64,000 nucleotides of DNA from assembly GCA_029964075.1 (NCBI GenBank), contig CM057142.1, forward strand, positions 31,374,392-31,438,391, written 5' to 3'. The DNA comes from Patiria pectinifera. Its lineage: Eukaryota > Echinodermata > Asteroidea > Valvatida > Asterinidae. Of the stretch, positions 47,190-62,100 are shown piece after piece. Position 1 is the first letter of the stretch, and each line of letters opens with the position of its first letter. The position numbers were made by a program, and so were the translations under genes. The notes below the pieces were generated by a model. It was not told where the DNA came from, ran no database searches, and saw only the letters and a program-made list of their open reading frames with translations.

Positions 47190-50100
47190 TCACAGCAAAA
47201 CATAAAACACATGTAAAAATGACTTTTACTTACATTCATGTGAAACCAGGTCATGTACTGTGTCTGTGTGCAATTTCATTTATTAGATCTCAGCAATTGA
47301 CATACATGTAGCATCCGTTCTTCATTATACAGCTTACTTATCTCAACTGATTTCTGTTCTAACCTTTGTGGCAAACAAAAAACTTTTATTATCATTAGAG
47401 TTCAAGATCTAAATTTGTTTTTCCATTTCATGTTTTCTGTAATTCTATGGCAATTCAGCAGTGATTCTGGAATTGAGTTGCTCGAAAACAAAAATCGTCA
47501 GAAAACTAAATGTACACAAATCTTGAAATAAACCATGAAGGTGTCTACAATAATGTTAAACATTAACAACAAAATTGAATTGCATGCAAATTCAAAGTCA
47601 ACAAAATAAATATTGCATTAGCTAACATTTAAATCAATTTTACGCAAATCACAAAGAAAATTTAAGCAAATAATTGGCAAGATAATTATCAATACTTAGA
47701 TTTTACACTTTCTTTTGGTCTGTTAAATACTTGTAGGTTTGCCAATTTTTTTTTAATTTTTTGTTATTCCACATTGGATTCCATAGAAGCATATCCTAAA
47801 GATAGCTACCTGGAAACTCTAATAATTGTCCAATGCTGGGCAGAACTTGGAATTGACCCATCGCGGTAGAATCGCGTTAGAATCGCGTCAACGCAGCTTG
47901 TGAAATAGTGTCCAATTACATACAAATGGACACAGAACGCGCAAAATCTGAGACAAACAAACCTTAGTGTACAAAAACTCCATAAGGGTTGTCTAAGGGG
48001 TGTGGCTAACTCACAAACGGCGATAGGTCAATTCCAAAAAGCCATTAATGCAATTTATATGTATGCTCCCATTTGCTTCACAGGTTTAAGGGATATATCT
48101 AGGTTTGCCCAGGGAAAAGGCAGTTATTAGGCAAGTTTTTTTAACTGGGCAGAAGTTGAGATCATTTCTCTCTGAATTTACCCTTTTTCTGAGATGCACC
48201 CTTGTCCTGCAAAGCAAATGAGCACAACCAGTACTATCCAGTACTACTCCCTTTCTTACCGTTGAGGGGGTACTTGTGCACGGAGCCCATAGGCTACAGG
48301 TTTGTGTACCTCATGCACAGTTAAAAAATTCTGGTGTTTTTTTCAGAATGCCAAAAGTGCGGGCAGGAGTAATCCATATAGCAACATCTACTTTTCTTGC
48401 CTCGAGCCAATACTGCACATTGCCTATTACATGATGCCATTTTCAAAAATTGGGGTAATTTTTACATCATTTTTTAATACATATTACAAGACATCAGTTG
48501 TATTGTTTCATTACTCTCAGCATTGCTCAAATTACTGCCTGTGTAAATTTTTATCTTTTAATTTTGATCCTTACTGCCTTTTTTCCACATTTGTTCGTGC
48601 TCTTACTCCTCAAGTTACTAATATTAAAACAATTTTTTTGTTCTTCAGTACTGAGTATAATTTATACAATACCTTGTGCATAGGGGTGTACACTTCAAAA
48701 CTAAAAGTCATCATTAGAACAGTGATGCTAATTTAGTCATTTCCAATTTGTAAATTTACTACTAACTACCAATTCCTATATTATCACTTAACTTCAATAC
48801 ATTTGCATAAAAATGGATAAAATAATGCTGCTATCAGGCAGTCCTGTCTCTTCAGGTCAGGTGTGATACGAAAGATGTACCTCGCCATGCTGGTATCAGT
48901 GATTATGGCCACCAAAATAGATAAAATAGAAAAGTATACCACAACAGACATTAAAAATTGTTGTGGCCAAATCTACCTCGCAATGCATTGTGGCACAACT
49001 ACCGGTAAACGGCATATTCACTCAAGATGGCTGATATAGACACAGCAAGTGGACCCCGTAAAAAATTCCTGTTCTGTTTTCATGACAGATATGTGTGCAT
49101 GGACATTATGGTTGTAAATCTGACAGTTTTTTTCAAGGTCTTTTGCAACCACACATGCTTAGTCCAACTGTTAAGTACTGTCGTTAATAACCTCAGGACC
49201 CTACATGTAATCACATGTGGAGGATGTAATTACCTGCTCTGGGCAGTGCACTGCATGGAGGAGCATATTCCATTCAATATCATGCACTTCTCTTCAAATG
49301 ACGTCACACCTCGGGGTTCCCAGCCACTCGTGAAACTTTGAAAATGAGTTTCCATTTTTTCCAGTCAGGGAATTTGGGGAAAACCACCAAAAATCAGGGA
49401 AAAGTCTGGCAGTTTGAGAGTGACCCAGAAGAGAAAGGTTTCCGCCCGTTTGGCGTGTGTGCATCTTGTGCCATGGGTCCAAGTTAATTGTGTTTATTGA
49501 CTGACTGGCTATGGTGGCTTTTTAGTGTTTATGCAGTGTGAATATATATGTTTTGTTTCTTGACTTATTTGAAACTTTGTTAATGTAGAATATTTCTCTT
49601 GGATTTAAAAAAAAAAAAAATTCTCAGGAAAATATCAGGGAAAACTCAGGGAATTTTGTTTTCATAAAGTGCCAGGAACTCGGCAATTACATACTGTATT
49701 GAACACGACTGCCAATTCATCACGAAAATGTGCAAAGTGAAAAGTGCCTTTAAATTGCCGTGAAAAATCTTCCACAGAAATCACCACCTTTTACATGTAT
49801 TTTGATTTAAATTCTGCAGCTATTTTGGAGTGACTATGCCAAAGAGATAAAAATATCCTGCTTCAAATAGTGAAGCATAATACAAAAAGAACCCGAGTCA
49901 TGTTTAGATAAAGAGACTAAACGTCAGTACTTGCATCAAAACTATTAACAAATGCAGCTCTTATAAAACACAACAGTTGCATCCAAAAAATGGTACAAAT
50001 TTGATTGGGACGGCTTAATTAACAATTCACCTGCATCTTGCCATTTTGTACTGTAATTTTTCTTTAATGTTTAACTTCGGTAAAAATAAAATTGCATTGC

Positions 50101-51861
50101 AAAAATTGTTTACGCACTTGTGGAAGGCACTGATAACTTGTGGATAAAACAAGTGACAAAAAAAATAGGAATCACAATTTTACGTGAAAAGCTAAAGTGC
50201 CATATGCAACACTCTTACTACAGTTATTAAAGATTATAGTTCAGCCAAGTAATGCTATAAAAAAAGTCTCAAAAAGTCCACTTGCCATGGAAGTAACATC
50301 TCAATTTCTCCACTGATTGGCTACGGTACATTTTATACTAGGTTCCATGGTAAGCAATTTTCTACCATCTAAACCTACTTCGACTAACTTTTATATTTAC
50401 AAGTACTACGCGATAACTCTCTGGGTAGGCATACTAAGATTTGGCCTCAAATAGGACAAATTCACAATACAGTGCCCACACAAGTTCCCACAGAAGTGCC
50501 CACACAAGTCAACACAGAAAAGTCCACATCTGTGCGCCAAACTAAGTTTCTTTCCAAAGTACTCTGTACCTTTTGTCGCATGTGATTTAAGAGTGTGTTT
50601 GTGTGTGAATATTAACAGGAAAGTGTTTCTACAAGGGCTCATAGCATTTTGTGTTTCAGTAGTGCTTTACAACAAAGTACAGGTGAATAACAACAGGATA
50701 TCGACCATGACACATATGGCACTTTTGAGGGAAACACTTGGTGGCGCACTGTATAGTGAATCGATCATATTCACATGCACACTATCCCAGCTTATAAAGT
50801 GGGCGTGCGTTTATCAAGCACAGAACTTAATTGGCAGCTTTGCCAATATTGTTATCGTTCACAAACTGCATTATAATATACACTCAGTACTCATCAATAC
50901 TGGATCATCCATCTCCTCAATTTACTTATTTTTTATTTTTTGGCGGGTGTGGAAGGGGGCCTGGGGAAGAAACTGGCCCAAATGAAGTCCTGTACAGTCT
51001 TAAGCACTGTTTACTTTAACACAATGCCCATTAACCCAATATCCCTTATATCGCCCTAAAGCGTCCTGCCAGTTGCCCCAGACCGCCCCAGTACTATGTG
51101 GTTTCATGGATTCATGGAAAGGAATAAATACAATGTAAAACAATTTAATACCAGTGCTAATTGGGTCAAGGATGCATTGTGTGTGTCATACATGGACATA
51201 AAACCCCTTTGAGTGTCATTTTTTTAATGACAGATTTTTTAGAGCCACATGATTCTTACTTTTATTCTTAGAAAGAGCTACCAAGCAGAATTGTGATGGC
51301 TGAAATAATATAATAATCACAAATCAACATCAATTTCATTCAAGGCAGCATTTTGAAAATGATGTTATTTGAACACTAACCAAAATCATTGTATTGAGGG
51401 TAGCACTCCAAAAACGTACCTCCAAAAAACATCAGCGTATATATAAAGGATATTCTGTGGGGGGTTTCTGACCAAGAACCCAGCCATGTACCTTGTACAT
51501 GTAATTTACTGGACCATTTCCAGCAGTAAAGGATGCAGCAAAAACTTTCTTGTTCAGTCTTTTTCTGTCGTGCCATTCTTTCTTGGAACATTCTTGAAGG
51601 GAGATGGGCTGTGCACTTCTGCTTACAAATTTGTACACACGGTTGATGCACACAGTGCTTGCACTGGTTCGGAAAATGAACTGCAGACAGAAAGAAAAAA
51701 CAACAATGCGAGTGAGCAATTAGAGGAAGGTCCTATGAAAGATACAGACCGGAAGAGGAAAGACAAAAAGTACTATGTCAGGTAGTTTGGTAAGCGCCAA
51801 GACACTGAACTATGGATGCTCAAATTGTCAGTCCTTGCTTTATTCTCTCAGGTCTTAGTTA
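47190..51861. other. Intergenic DNA between the Glu/Ala/Pro gene and AMPK beta
   Basis: AT-rich with no coding region I can support. The longest open frame (48302-48736, 144 codons) is rich in Phe, Tyr and Ile as expected of AT-rich non-coding DNA. A gagggggtacttgtgcacgg block at 48264 recurs near 1113 and 55811. At 49027 ATGGCTGATATAGACACAGC looks like a start codon context but leads nowhere recognisable. Confidence 0.4.
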
Positions 51862-51865
51862 TTAA

Positions 51866-52269
51866 TCCAAACTCCCTGCACTTTTGCTAGGGCGCAACCT
51901 CAATCCTGCAAAATCATCCAATTGCCTCCATGTCAAAATTGCATACAGCCTCAATACTGCAAAATCCTCCGTTATTTCTTGCACATGGTCCTTGGAGGGG
52001 TGACCACTGCCTCAATCCTCCATAATCTAAAGCAATCACTGTCAATATGTTGAGGCAGAGCCAGTGACATCTTGGAGCAGTGCGGAGGATTAAGTATAAT
52101 CTAGGCCTAAATGTATGCACGGCTGAGCACTTAAACAACACAAGGCACTGCAAAAGACCTTGACACAGTGCATCCTCCAAAATCAGCCACACAAAATGCC
52201 ATATAGCCTCAATCCTGCAAATTCCTCCACTGTGCAGAGAGGATTTGGGAGGATTCGGAAGGGTTAGGG
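51866..52269. mobile_element. aatcctcc-family TTAA element, copy 2 (404 bp)
   Basis: TTAA at 51862-51865 and 52270-52273. Same order of blocks as 42215-42616 (ttggaggggtgaccactgc, gttgaggcagagccagtgac, gcagtgcggagga), ending agggttaggg. It lies just downstream of the Glu/Ala/Pro gene's last exon. Confidence 0.72.
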
Positions 52270-52871
52270 TTAATGTGTGTCTTTTTTTTATCCATATCAG
52301 ATTCGTTTCTGAAACCAATTTTTACTAAAAACCCTTGGTAAGGTCTCTCCACCTCCCAAGTTTCACTTCTACAAATGAACCTCCTCAAGTTTTCCCAAAT
52401 CTCTTCAGTCATGCACTTTCTTTTAATTTGAACCCCTTTAAACTGAAATTTAGTGAAATGTAGCAATTTCTTTAATAATAATAATGATCTTGTATTGCGC
52501 CAAGTTCAAAATGACTTCAAGGCGCTTAACAATCATTCAATCTTTTAACAATTCATTAAATCTTTGAACAAAATGCTGGTTACTCTGTTATCAGGGCGCA
52601 ACGTGAAGTTTCTGTACAACTTGTACAGTTAAGTTTGTCTTAAAGCTTCATCAACAAATTATCAAGTTCACGCACAATCTTCATCCTGTGCGCAATCACG
52701 GCACACTGAAATCCATAAGAGAACACAGTCTCATTGAACTTAGCGGCATACAAAAATCAAATGTTTATATTTTTCAGTGTACCATCCATGCACACAAGAT
52801 GCATAACACCCTCAAGATGTTCCAACTAACAAACAATCTACCTTGTTATTCTTACAAACTGCCCTCCGATA

Positions 52872-53147
52872 TTATTCTGCCGCCTCCACAGTCTCAGGCC
52901 CGTTAGTCTCGGCACCAGACGCCTCTTGCTTCAGGCTACTGCTCTCTTCCCCCTCCTGCTTAGTCTCCTCCTCAGCCGCCACCTCGTCACCGCCGGGTCC
53001 CACTTCATGGTTAGTCTCTGCTTCAGCCTCAGGTGCTGGTGCATCACCTGCGGCGTCTGCCTGTGGTGGGTCAGATGTGGACTCCTCCGTCTTTGGTTCC
53101 TCGGCTGCTGGGCTGGGCTCATCGGCGGCAGGCTCTTCAGTAGTTGG
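52872..53147 (-). CDS. Glu/Ala/Pro protein terminal exon G
   Basis: Acceptor atcccacag, 91 codons plus TAA, phase 0. Starts PTTEEPAADEPSPAAEEP and ends NGPETVEAAE. It has no ATG, so it is easily missed by start-based ORF scans. The stop is followed at once by AT-rich sequence. Confidence 0.83.
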   Translation of the reverse strand, partial: PTTEEPAADEPSPAAEEPKTEESTSDPPQADAAGDAPAPEAEAETNHEVGPGGDEVAAEEETKQEGEESSSLKQEASGAETNGPETVEAAE

Positions 53148-56100
53148 CTGTGGGATTGTAATGGCGACAGAGGCACATTAATAAAAAAAAATTGCTGATT
53201 TGTTACAAGACTTTTGCACATAGAGCTTCATTAATTAAGCCTGCTGGAGCGCATCCAAGTTTGTGTACAAACCTATAGACAATTTTGTAGGCTTTTTTTT
53301 ACAGCTATTTGCATATTTGTACTAGAAACCAATGTGTAAATGAAGCCGATATGAACAAAACTGAAACACACAATCAGAATAATATTATGAGGGTTTTATT
53401 CTGCTGTGCCCATACAACGTACACATGAATGCAGGTATTTGCTTCAGATACATGTATTTTTCAAACTTATGAAACTACACCATGCAGCTACCGTACGTTA
53501 GTTGCACTCTCGTGCTGCTTTTAGAGCTCATCGGTGAAATTGTAATTCCATCTAATTTCCGTATGTGCTGTGATCACACACATTGATTCAAAACGTCTGC
53601 TCCCAAGACCGTATGAAAGTATTGTACGTGAGAGAATTAGGAGTTAGAAATCCACCGCTTTAATATATCTCTATGCTTTTGCCATGATCCCTGGTTACAT
53701 GGCATTTACAGGTTTATGGCTTCTGACTAGTGCCCCATGAACAAGTGTCATTGAGTGTCATGGCCTAGCGGTTAAGAGCACCGGACTTATGCTCTGGTGT
53801 TTCAGAGGCAACAGTGGCGTGGGTTCCAGCCCGCCAGGTGGACACTTGTGCCCTTGAGCAAGGCACTTAACCATTATTGCTTCGTCCTTTGGATGGGACG
53901 TAAAGCCGTAGGTCCCGTGTGTTGTGTAATCCAATGCACGTAAAAGAACCCAGTGACACTTATCGCTAAGAGAAGGGGTAATGCCCCAGTGTTTCTAGTC
54001 TCTTGTAAAAACTCCCACGCGGAGTATTTAGGAGATAAACCAACCAAGAACCAAGAAGAACAAAGATATTGACTATGTGGGAGACTGCAAACATGGGGCT
54101 GGATAGCTCAGTTGGCAGAGTGCCGGTATGGTGTTCCAGAGGTTGCAGATTCAAATGCCACTCTAGTCAAATTTGTTCAATGTTCTTATAAATTACATTG
54201 GACTGGTTCTTATTTCTACATTGGATCTGGACTGGGGCAGAGCTTCCATATATTGGACTACTGCCAGTGCAGTTGATAGGCGGACTAGATTCAAGTCAGT
54301 GCATCAAGATGATGCAATCTTTCAAAGTTTATCAACTCTGTGGCAGTCCGGATGTGGCAGCGCCACTTTCCTTGTCTTCAACTTCTGGTGACCCTGGTTA
54401 AAAATCCTAATATGTAAACCATGTGGGTTGGGTTTGTCAGTCCCTGCTTTAATAACATGCAAGTTAGTTTTATCTGAGAATTCATACATGTTTTTTTGGT
54501 CAAATCTTTGTGTACAATAGTGTATAACCTTGGTGATAGATAATGACTCAAGACTTCACTTTTTATATTGTAGGTGATGGTCCCATTCAAAGAACAATCA
54601 TCAAACAACTTGTTTGAAAGTATTATTGCACCATAAGCTGTTATTTTTGTTAAAAATATGGACGTTTGAGGTAAACAGAGCAGTCACCTAAAGACTAATT
54701 TTCCATGAATTTCTATAATCTGTCAATGTGGGTTTTTTCCTTTCTTTTCAAAACATGTTCAAAATTACGCAGTCTGGCTCATGGATTCAGCACCATTTTC
54801 TTGTATCTTTAATAGCTGCTATATGCAGGTTTATATTTTGTCCTTGCAATCATCAGGCCTTGTGCCAATTCCCTTTGGGTGTTGGTTCTAGGATGTCAGT
54901 ACCTGTTCCTCTGCTGGGGCATCATCAGCAGCAGCAGCTGCTGCGGTGTCATCGGCAGGGGCCGGCTCAGCCTCCTCACCCTTGGCCTCTTCCTCTGGGG
55001 CTGCTGCCTCCTCCTCAACCTCCTTGGTCTCCTCCTTGGTCTCAGCCTCATCAGCTGCTGGCGCCGCCTCCTCTGAGGTCTTGGTTTCCGTCTCGGCAGG
55101 CTCTGGTGTCGGGGCCGACTCCACCTCTGGGGCAGTCTCAGCTTTCACTTCAGGCTCGGCTGGCGCTGCTGGCTCCTCCTCCTTAGCCTCCTCTTTCTGT
55201 TTAGTCGGAGAAGAGACAGGAGAAAATCTCAGTGAAATGTTACTATAAACTTGTTTTATACCATCACCCCTGGACTGCAGTAAGGGAACACAACTTGGTG
55301 GTGTGATGCACAAGTTGAACTGCTCAGCTAAAACATCTAAAGAAATAAGAAAGTGACAGGTTGATTTAAATCTTTCACATTACAAAAACTTCAGCAACAT
55401 ACACGAGGAGTATTAAAACACAGTCTGAATGGTGTTACATTTTAATCGAAGCTACTTGTTATAATTATGTAAGTGATTGTGCACCTTTACATATATGGAA
55501 CGCAGAATTGTGCTTTGTGTTTTGAAAAAACAAGAAATTGCATCTCCCGATTTCATTAATTTCCAACGCCATGCACTGGCCAGATGAGTCATAGCATTTG
55601 TTTTAACATCCGTCAATCTGCATGATCAGCTACATCATATTTCAAAACCATCTGTCAGCTGCTATATGATCTGAACATGGAGTTATGACTCATGAATGTG
55701 ATATCTGGACGTTACAGCAGGAGTGAGGGTGTAGGATTTCAACTCACTGTAAAGCCAAGCGAATTGAAAGTTGAGAACCACACACTCATGCTCATGTGCA
55801 TTAACTGTTGAGGGGGTACTTGTAAACGGAGTCCATGTTGTCAGATAGATTGTTGTGAATTTATTTGACTTAAACCCAAGCTCCGTCTCTGGCTGGCAAT
55901 TTCAACAAGGCCAGTCCAGAAGTCAAAATAAATCAAGTGACTGTTTGCAACAGTTGAGTGCTCCCTGCCTTGATACAGCAGGATTGACTGGCTGTGATTG
56001 TTATGAAACCTGGTATAGCTATGCTTTGACTGCAGGAGATTGGTAAGCCAGCTGTGCCTACCAGTCACCTGCTTTTGTCTGTTGATGGAATTTGACTAGT

Positions 56101-59100
56101 CACAGTGCCTACAAGAAATATGATCTGACTGCTGGTGACTAGCCTGTGTAAAAGGCATGGCAGGGAACAGGATTGAACGTTTGACTGTCTGTGACTGATC
56201 AAACAAAAGGAAGATTAATCAAGTGAATTACATCCTGAATTGTATATACTGAGTGGGAATCTTAAAAATGGTTAAAACTTAAAACCAACAAAAACAAAAA
56301 ATTTAACAGAAAATAAAATAAAAGAATACTTTTGCTTCGGCTGGTTCTGGTTCAGTGACTGGTTCTTCTGAAGCAGGCTGAGGCACTTCCTCTGGTTTCT
56401 CCTCCGACTGAAAAATCAAAATGTTACACAGAGCAGCACTGTCAAGCACAAATCAATACAAGCAAAACAAATCACCATTAAGCAAAGCATGCGGGATGCA
56501 TGGTTGGTTAATGTGCTCATTAGTACAGCTACATACGATACTGTAATGACAATTCCTTGTGATGAGCTCTTGGCTAAACTGGGCTTATTTCACCTTTACA
56601 CCAATCATCAATGTTACAAGTGTCAGTATCTTGTGGAGCGCTGTGGTCCAGCGATTACGTTATTCGACTCGTGTGCCGTGGTATGTGGGTTCAAGCCCTG
56701 ACGGAGAACATGGTACTACTACTAGTTGACGCTACTGGAGTCGTACTTGACTCGAGATGTTACTACCGGTAATTGTTTTATCTAATGCTTGAGATTCGTC
56801 TCAGCCATCCGGCCCTATCCTGGGCAGCACGAACAGCCTGATCGTACTTGAGGCCGATGGAATTAAGGTTGTCTATGATCTGTGAGAGGTAGGTACGATG
56901 CAGGCTTCCTCCCTGTTGAAACATGGTGCTTGTGTTCTTGGGCAAGACACTTTATACTACAATTGCCTCTCTCCACCCTGGAGTATAAATGGGTACCTGT
57001 GAAGGTAGAGACCAGAATGCGCTGATCTCCAACTGCTGCAAAAACTGGTTTCAATTGGCCTGCTGAGCTGGGGTAATTATTGTGAAGCACTTTGAGACCT
57101 TTGGTATAAAGTGCTATATAAGCACCACATCATTATTATCATGAAGTTTGGTATCACCAAATCATTGATAAAATGAAAACTAAAGTGGGTTGCCTAGTTT
57201 GGCTTCCAGTCTTTCCTCCTACTGAAGCCGCATACCAATATTAATAGCCAACTCATCATCAACAGGGCGGGTGCTGTGCATGTTTTACACAAACCCAGTT
57301 ATTGACAGCAAGACAGGGAAGGAAATATAAACAGTCCCCCCCTCAATCAGGACCCAGCCTGCCCAGCAGCTGGAATGCGACTGATGTTACTAATTAGACC
57401 ATGAGACAAATGACGTGTTTTTTTTGCTGCCTTCATCTCTGCCAAGCAGTTTTTTTTACAAGCTACACTGTTATGAGTAACAGCCTGTCTACCCATCTGT
57501 ATGCATGTGTATGTCTAGTTCATACACACACTCTGGAATTTGTATCCTTGTGGAGTCATTTCTTTGTTCTTGTGTAGTAAAGTTTTTGAGTTTGAAAGTG
57601 TACTTTCAAAATGCTCCTATTTTAACCACAATTAATTTCCTGGGCTGAAATTTGGACTTAATATCCCTTACATAAAATACTTCAATTTGCGACACAATCA
57701 ACACACCTTGGAAATTCCCAGTTTTTGAGTAAAATCTATATCTATTTCGAGACGTACTCGTCCTATATAGAAATTGCTGTGTGGAGATGTATACAATCTT
57801 TTGTTCCCTATTGTGCACATGTCTCCACAGGGTACCGTGTATCAGATCACAACCTCTGCACTTTTTCCAACAATCCCCACAGCCTATACAACGGGATGCA
57901 ACTTTTCCTTGGATCCGCTGATATTCTCGTTGTTACTTCTCAAGATTTCCATTACAAATTGAAAAACACTGTACAAGGTCTTGTGTGGTTTGGAATTTCC
58001 TCGTTTTTTCCTTCTAAATTCACAGTTGCATGCCTGTACATATACATGCTTTATGGTGATCATCAGCTACAATGTAACATAAACGCATGTTGTTTTGTGC
58101 TTTTTGGCATATAAGAGTGCGAGTTTCTGACATTGTCAAATTGGTTGATATTTGGTCCCCTACTGAATAAAAACCTGTACATAATATTGTTCAGCTGGAA
58201 AAGTTATGTTAGTTTAGAGAGGAGGAAAAATCTTGTCTGTTTGCTTAGGGCCATATCATGGTCATGATGTAGAAAAACTGCCTTTAAAAGACCCAAGATA
58301 AGAGTGACAGACACAATCTAAAAACGAAACCTTGAAACATTGATGGGTTTCATTTGTCAAGATGCATTATTTTGAAATGTTAATGCATTCCACTTACATC
58401 ATGGAAGAATTTCATGCATGCTTGCATGCAAAAACACCATAAAAACAAGCAGGCAAGCCTGGAATGACAGATGTGGATCCCTTTCACACTTTTTTCCCAA
58501 GTATGGCTAAGACTATTAAAATCAAGGCCGTGCCGTAGGGCATTCTCAAATGTACTTTCAATCCCGGGATCAAAATGATGTCAGTGTGAACATGCAACCC
58601 AACTAATCGGTGTCAAACCCTGTGATTTTTTTCTCAAGTGTGAAAGCAGTGCAAGTTAGAAGTAGGGTGGTGTTGGATATGTACTTGTGTGGTAGCAGCC
58701 GCCTCCCCTTTGCTCTCTGCAGACTCTTCTGGTGCTGCCTCCTGGGTCTCAGTGATAGTCAAGGGTTCCTCAGCCTGCGTGCAAAATGAGCAACAAGCAG
58801 AAATTCCAAAAAAGTGCAAATAAATAGACAGCAAGCAAACTATAGAATATTTAACAGACTCATCAACATGTAGACTCGTCTTGGTTTGTTGTTCTAGAGT
58901 GAGGTCAGAGAATGACTATGGTTGACAATCTAGTACCATTGCCTTGATCTTTAATACCAGGGGAGCATGTAAAAATCCATGGCTCTATTTCCTTGTCAGT
59001 TTTGGTTAAGTGCAGTACTAGTAAAACTCAAGGCTGTAAAAAAAAATGTCATTCCTGCACTGACCAATAAGCCATAATCTCTGGAGCCAGTTCCAAAAAC

Positions 59101-62100
59101 AGCCAAGTTATATGGCCAGCCAAAACAAACTGACATCAGCCCAACAAAGCCGCTATTAGACAGTCAACATACATGTAGCAGGGAACAGAAAGCCTCAGCC
59201 AGTGAGCTGTCAATGAGCTACAATTTATCTTCCTGGTCAAATAACAGTTCAGACACTTAGCAGTAAAGCCAATCAGGAAGCAGACAGTGAACAAGCTGTA
59301 AAACTGCAAACTAGCTGGATCTTCCAAAATGCCAGACAGCAAAGCATATAGCCATAGATACACACACTGATACACACATTCTTGTTCCGTAGTTGTGGGG
59401 ACTACACACGAGTTGTCCCATGGTACTATGGGGACCAAAGACGCTGTGGGGACAGCAGAAAGTCCCCCAAACTAGGTCCTAATTTGCCAAACAATAAAAA
59501 ACTTCCCTATAACTTGGTGACGGCCTGTCCACTCTAGTGAACATCCTCCCAGCATCATCACCCTAGAGACAGTTACTTCTAGATGCAACCCCCCACTCCC
59601 CACCCCCAACTTGCTGCCTCTTGTCATATCTTATCGATCCATACTTGATCCCTCTCCCATCTAATTATACCCTTCTCTAGAGTAAAGGCATCCTCCTGAT
59701 AGTGGTCAGAGCAGGCTGACCAAAATGTGGAGATAACTCCGTCTGGTCCTATCAGCACTCTTTGAGAAATGGTCACTTCTCTTGGTGTACCCCCGAACGA
59801 CTTCCAAAAAGTACATTTGAAAATGAGTTCATTGTGATATGAAAGCTGTAAAGCTACGTTTCACTTTCATTTTTATGTACTTTTCTTATGAATGTAGATA
59901 ACTTCTGGAGTTCCCTACAAATTTTAAACAAAAATGCACTATCACTCCAGCGAAGTTCCAAAACAGACATGTTCACAGCAAAGTAAACAAAAAGAAATTG
60001 AATTCCAGGTAAAAAAAGAGTGCCTGATTGTTTTAGACCAAAGATCAACAACTCTTTACTGAGAACGCCAAAAACAGATACGAAATAGGAAATTAAGCTT
60101 ATTTTTAAAGTAAACAAAAGTCCAAACAACTGTGTAACAAAAATAAACAAAAATGTGCATGTACTTGTGCCTGTTCAGGGGCCACCTCCTCTTTTTTACT
60201 GTCTCCTGATTGGACATCTTCTGTCACAGATTGCACTTCAGTTTCTGCTGGTTTTTCCTTGAGGGAAAATTACATTGTAAGTGCTTTGAGTTAACAGCCA
60301 ACAAAATGTGCAGGCATGCAAAATGGCCAGGCATTCCATTAAAAAAAAATGCTTCACCATATTGAATTGGGATAAATAATAAATCAAAACCTTGAAAACT
60401 AAAACGAATCTTCAAAAACCAAAGCGCAGCTTGGTTAATATTAAAATTAAAATTTAACAAAAGATGTTGTGTACTTGTGCTGGTTCAGGGGCCTCTTGCG
60501 GCGTTTGACTTTCTGCTGGTTCTGGGGCCACCACCTCTTGTGCTTCAGCTTCTGCAGGCTTTTCTTCCTGTGGTGCGATCATGCCAAACAAAATACAAAC
60601 AAAGTGAAGCATGGGATTTGTAACGAGTAAGATTAGCAAGCAAATATGTTAATGAACAGGTGTTGTCTTCAAAATACTGTCCTTTCCACAATTTTTGAGT
60701 TTCATGTAGCCACAAGTTACATGTACATGCACAGGGTCAAAAGTTTCAGGGTGTACATGTAGTACCAGACACTTCATTGTAACCAAAAATATCCGAAACA
60801 CTTTTGTTCTGGACATAATGAGTGCGTTTGATGACTTTCCCCAGCTTACTCACACCTGGCTCCTCGCGTGATGACAGACATGCACAGCGGAGCTACATAA
60901 GCGAACGGTTTCGGGTAATGTTTCGTGCAAGAGCTGGAAAGTTGAACTTTGACATGACACTGAGGCTGCATCTGAATCCAACTGTCTACAGCTAGGTCAA
61001 GGTCAACGCCCATTGAAAATACACGGGGACGCGCTGACAATAGATAGCCGTAGCTCTGGAAGCCCGTATCGGACACGGCCTGAGGCGCCCCCCGGACGTC
61101 ACGTTGGCAGCCATGTTTATTGCATGGCCTTATGGGATACTTGCCCAAAACTTGGGCCAGGCTCGAGTATGCGCGAGAAGTCACGTGAGAGGTAAATCGA
61201 AAGTTGTCGCGCTTGCACGAGTAAGCGCGGGGGAAGCAATCAATCGAACGCACTCTACGTCTGGAAAAACATGAACAATGGCAGTTATATTTCAGACATT
61301 TGGTCATCGTTTCATACATTTTATGTGAACTTGCAAAAACCACCTACATGTATGTTTCAGAAATTCTGTTAACCTCAAAATAACGTAAACATATGCCTAT
61401 CCAGAAACTGGCCATGTTAAGTTTCAGACATTTCCAATTCCAGATGACTGACAGGCCATAGTTTCTTGATAACAGGATGTTTGAAACAAAGGTGGTTTTA
61501 AAAGGTTTACCTTTCAGACTTTCGAAATGTCTGAAACATAAGAGGGGATTATATTTCAGATATAAAAATGTCTGAAACAGTGACCAAATTGTGAAATATG
61601 ATCGCCATTATTCAGGTTTCAGAAAATTTGTCCTGGGGGAAAAAAACATTTCAGACATTTCTGGTTCATAGTGAGAAACATTGTGAACAAACACTACCCA
61701 ATCATGCTAATTCCACAGAAAATAATCCTCAAAAGTAAGATGTGCAAAGAACTGAAAGTGCTGAATGAAAATAGCACACCAGTGAGTTTGAAACAACTCT
61801 CTATCACAAACTGGGTCACGGATGGGTGGGTGGGACTTAGATTCATATATGGGGTAATTTATTATGCAAGTTAATAGGTCAATCGTATTATGCTCAACAA
61901 AACTTGTACATGTATTAGTTAAGCTCATTAATACTTGTGTCTGAGCAGGGACCGCCTCTTGTTTACTCTCTACTGGTTCAGGGGCCACCGCTTGACTTTC
62001 TGCTGGTTCTGAGGCTGGCTCTTCTTTAGTTTCTGTTGGTTCAGTAGCAGCAGGCTCTTCTTTACTTTCTGCTGGTTCAGGGGCCACCTCTTTGCTTTCT

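Noticed and set aside
48302..48736. 144-codon ORF rich in Phe, Tyr and Ile
   Set aside because: Composition is what AT-rich non-coding DNA gives; no domain, no splice context, no repeat relationship.
49027..49341. ORF starting MADIDTASGPRKK in a promoter-like context
   Set aside because: The rest of the frame has no recognisable domain and no clear donor; the start context could be chance.
51486..51785. 99-codon ORF with a charged C-terminal end
   Set aside because: No recognisable domain and no supporting neighbours; overlapping ORFs on the other strand are equally long.
54946..55248. Ser/Ala-rich plus-strand ORF opposite exon F, and similar ones at 62092 and 52843
   Set aside because: They are antisense shadows of the Glu/Ala/Pro exons; the minus frame has the splice signals and the consistent phase.
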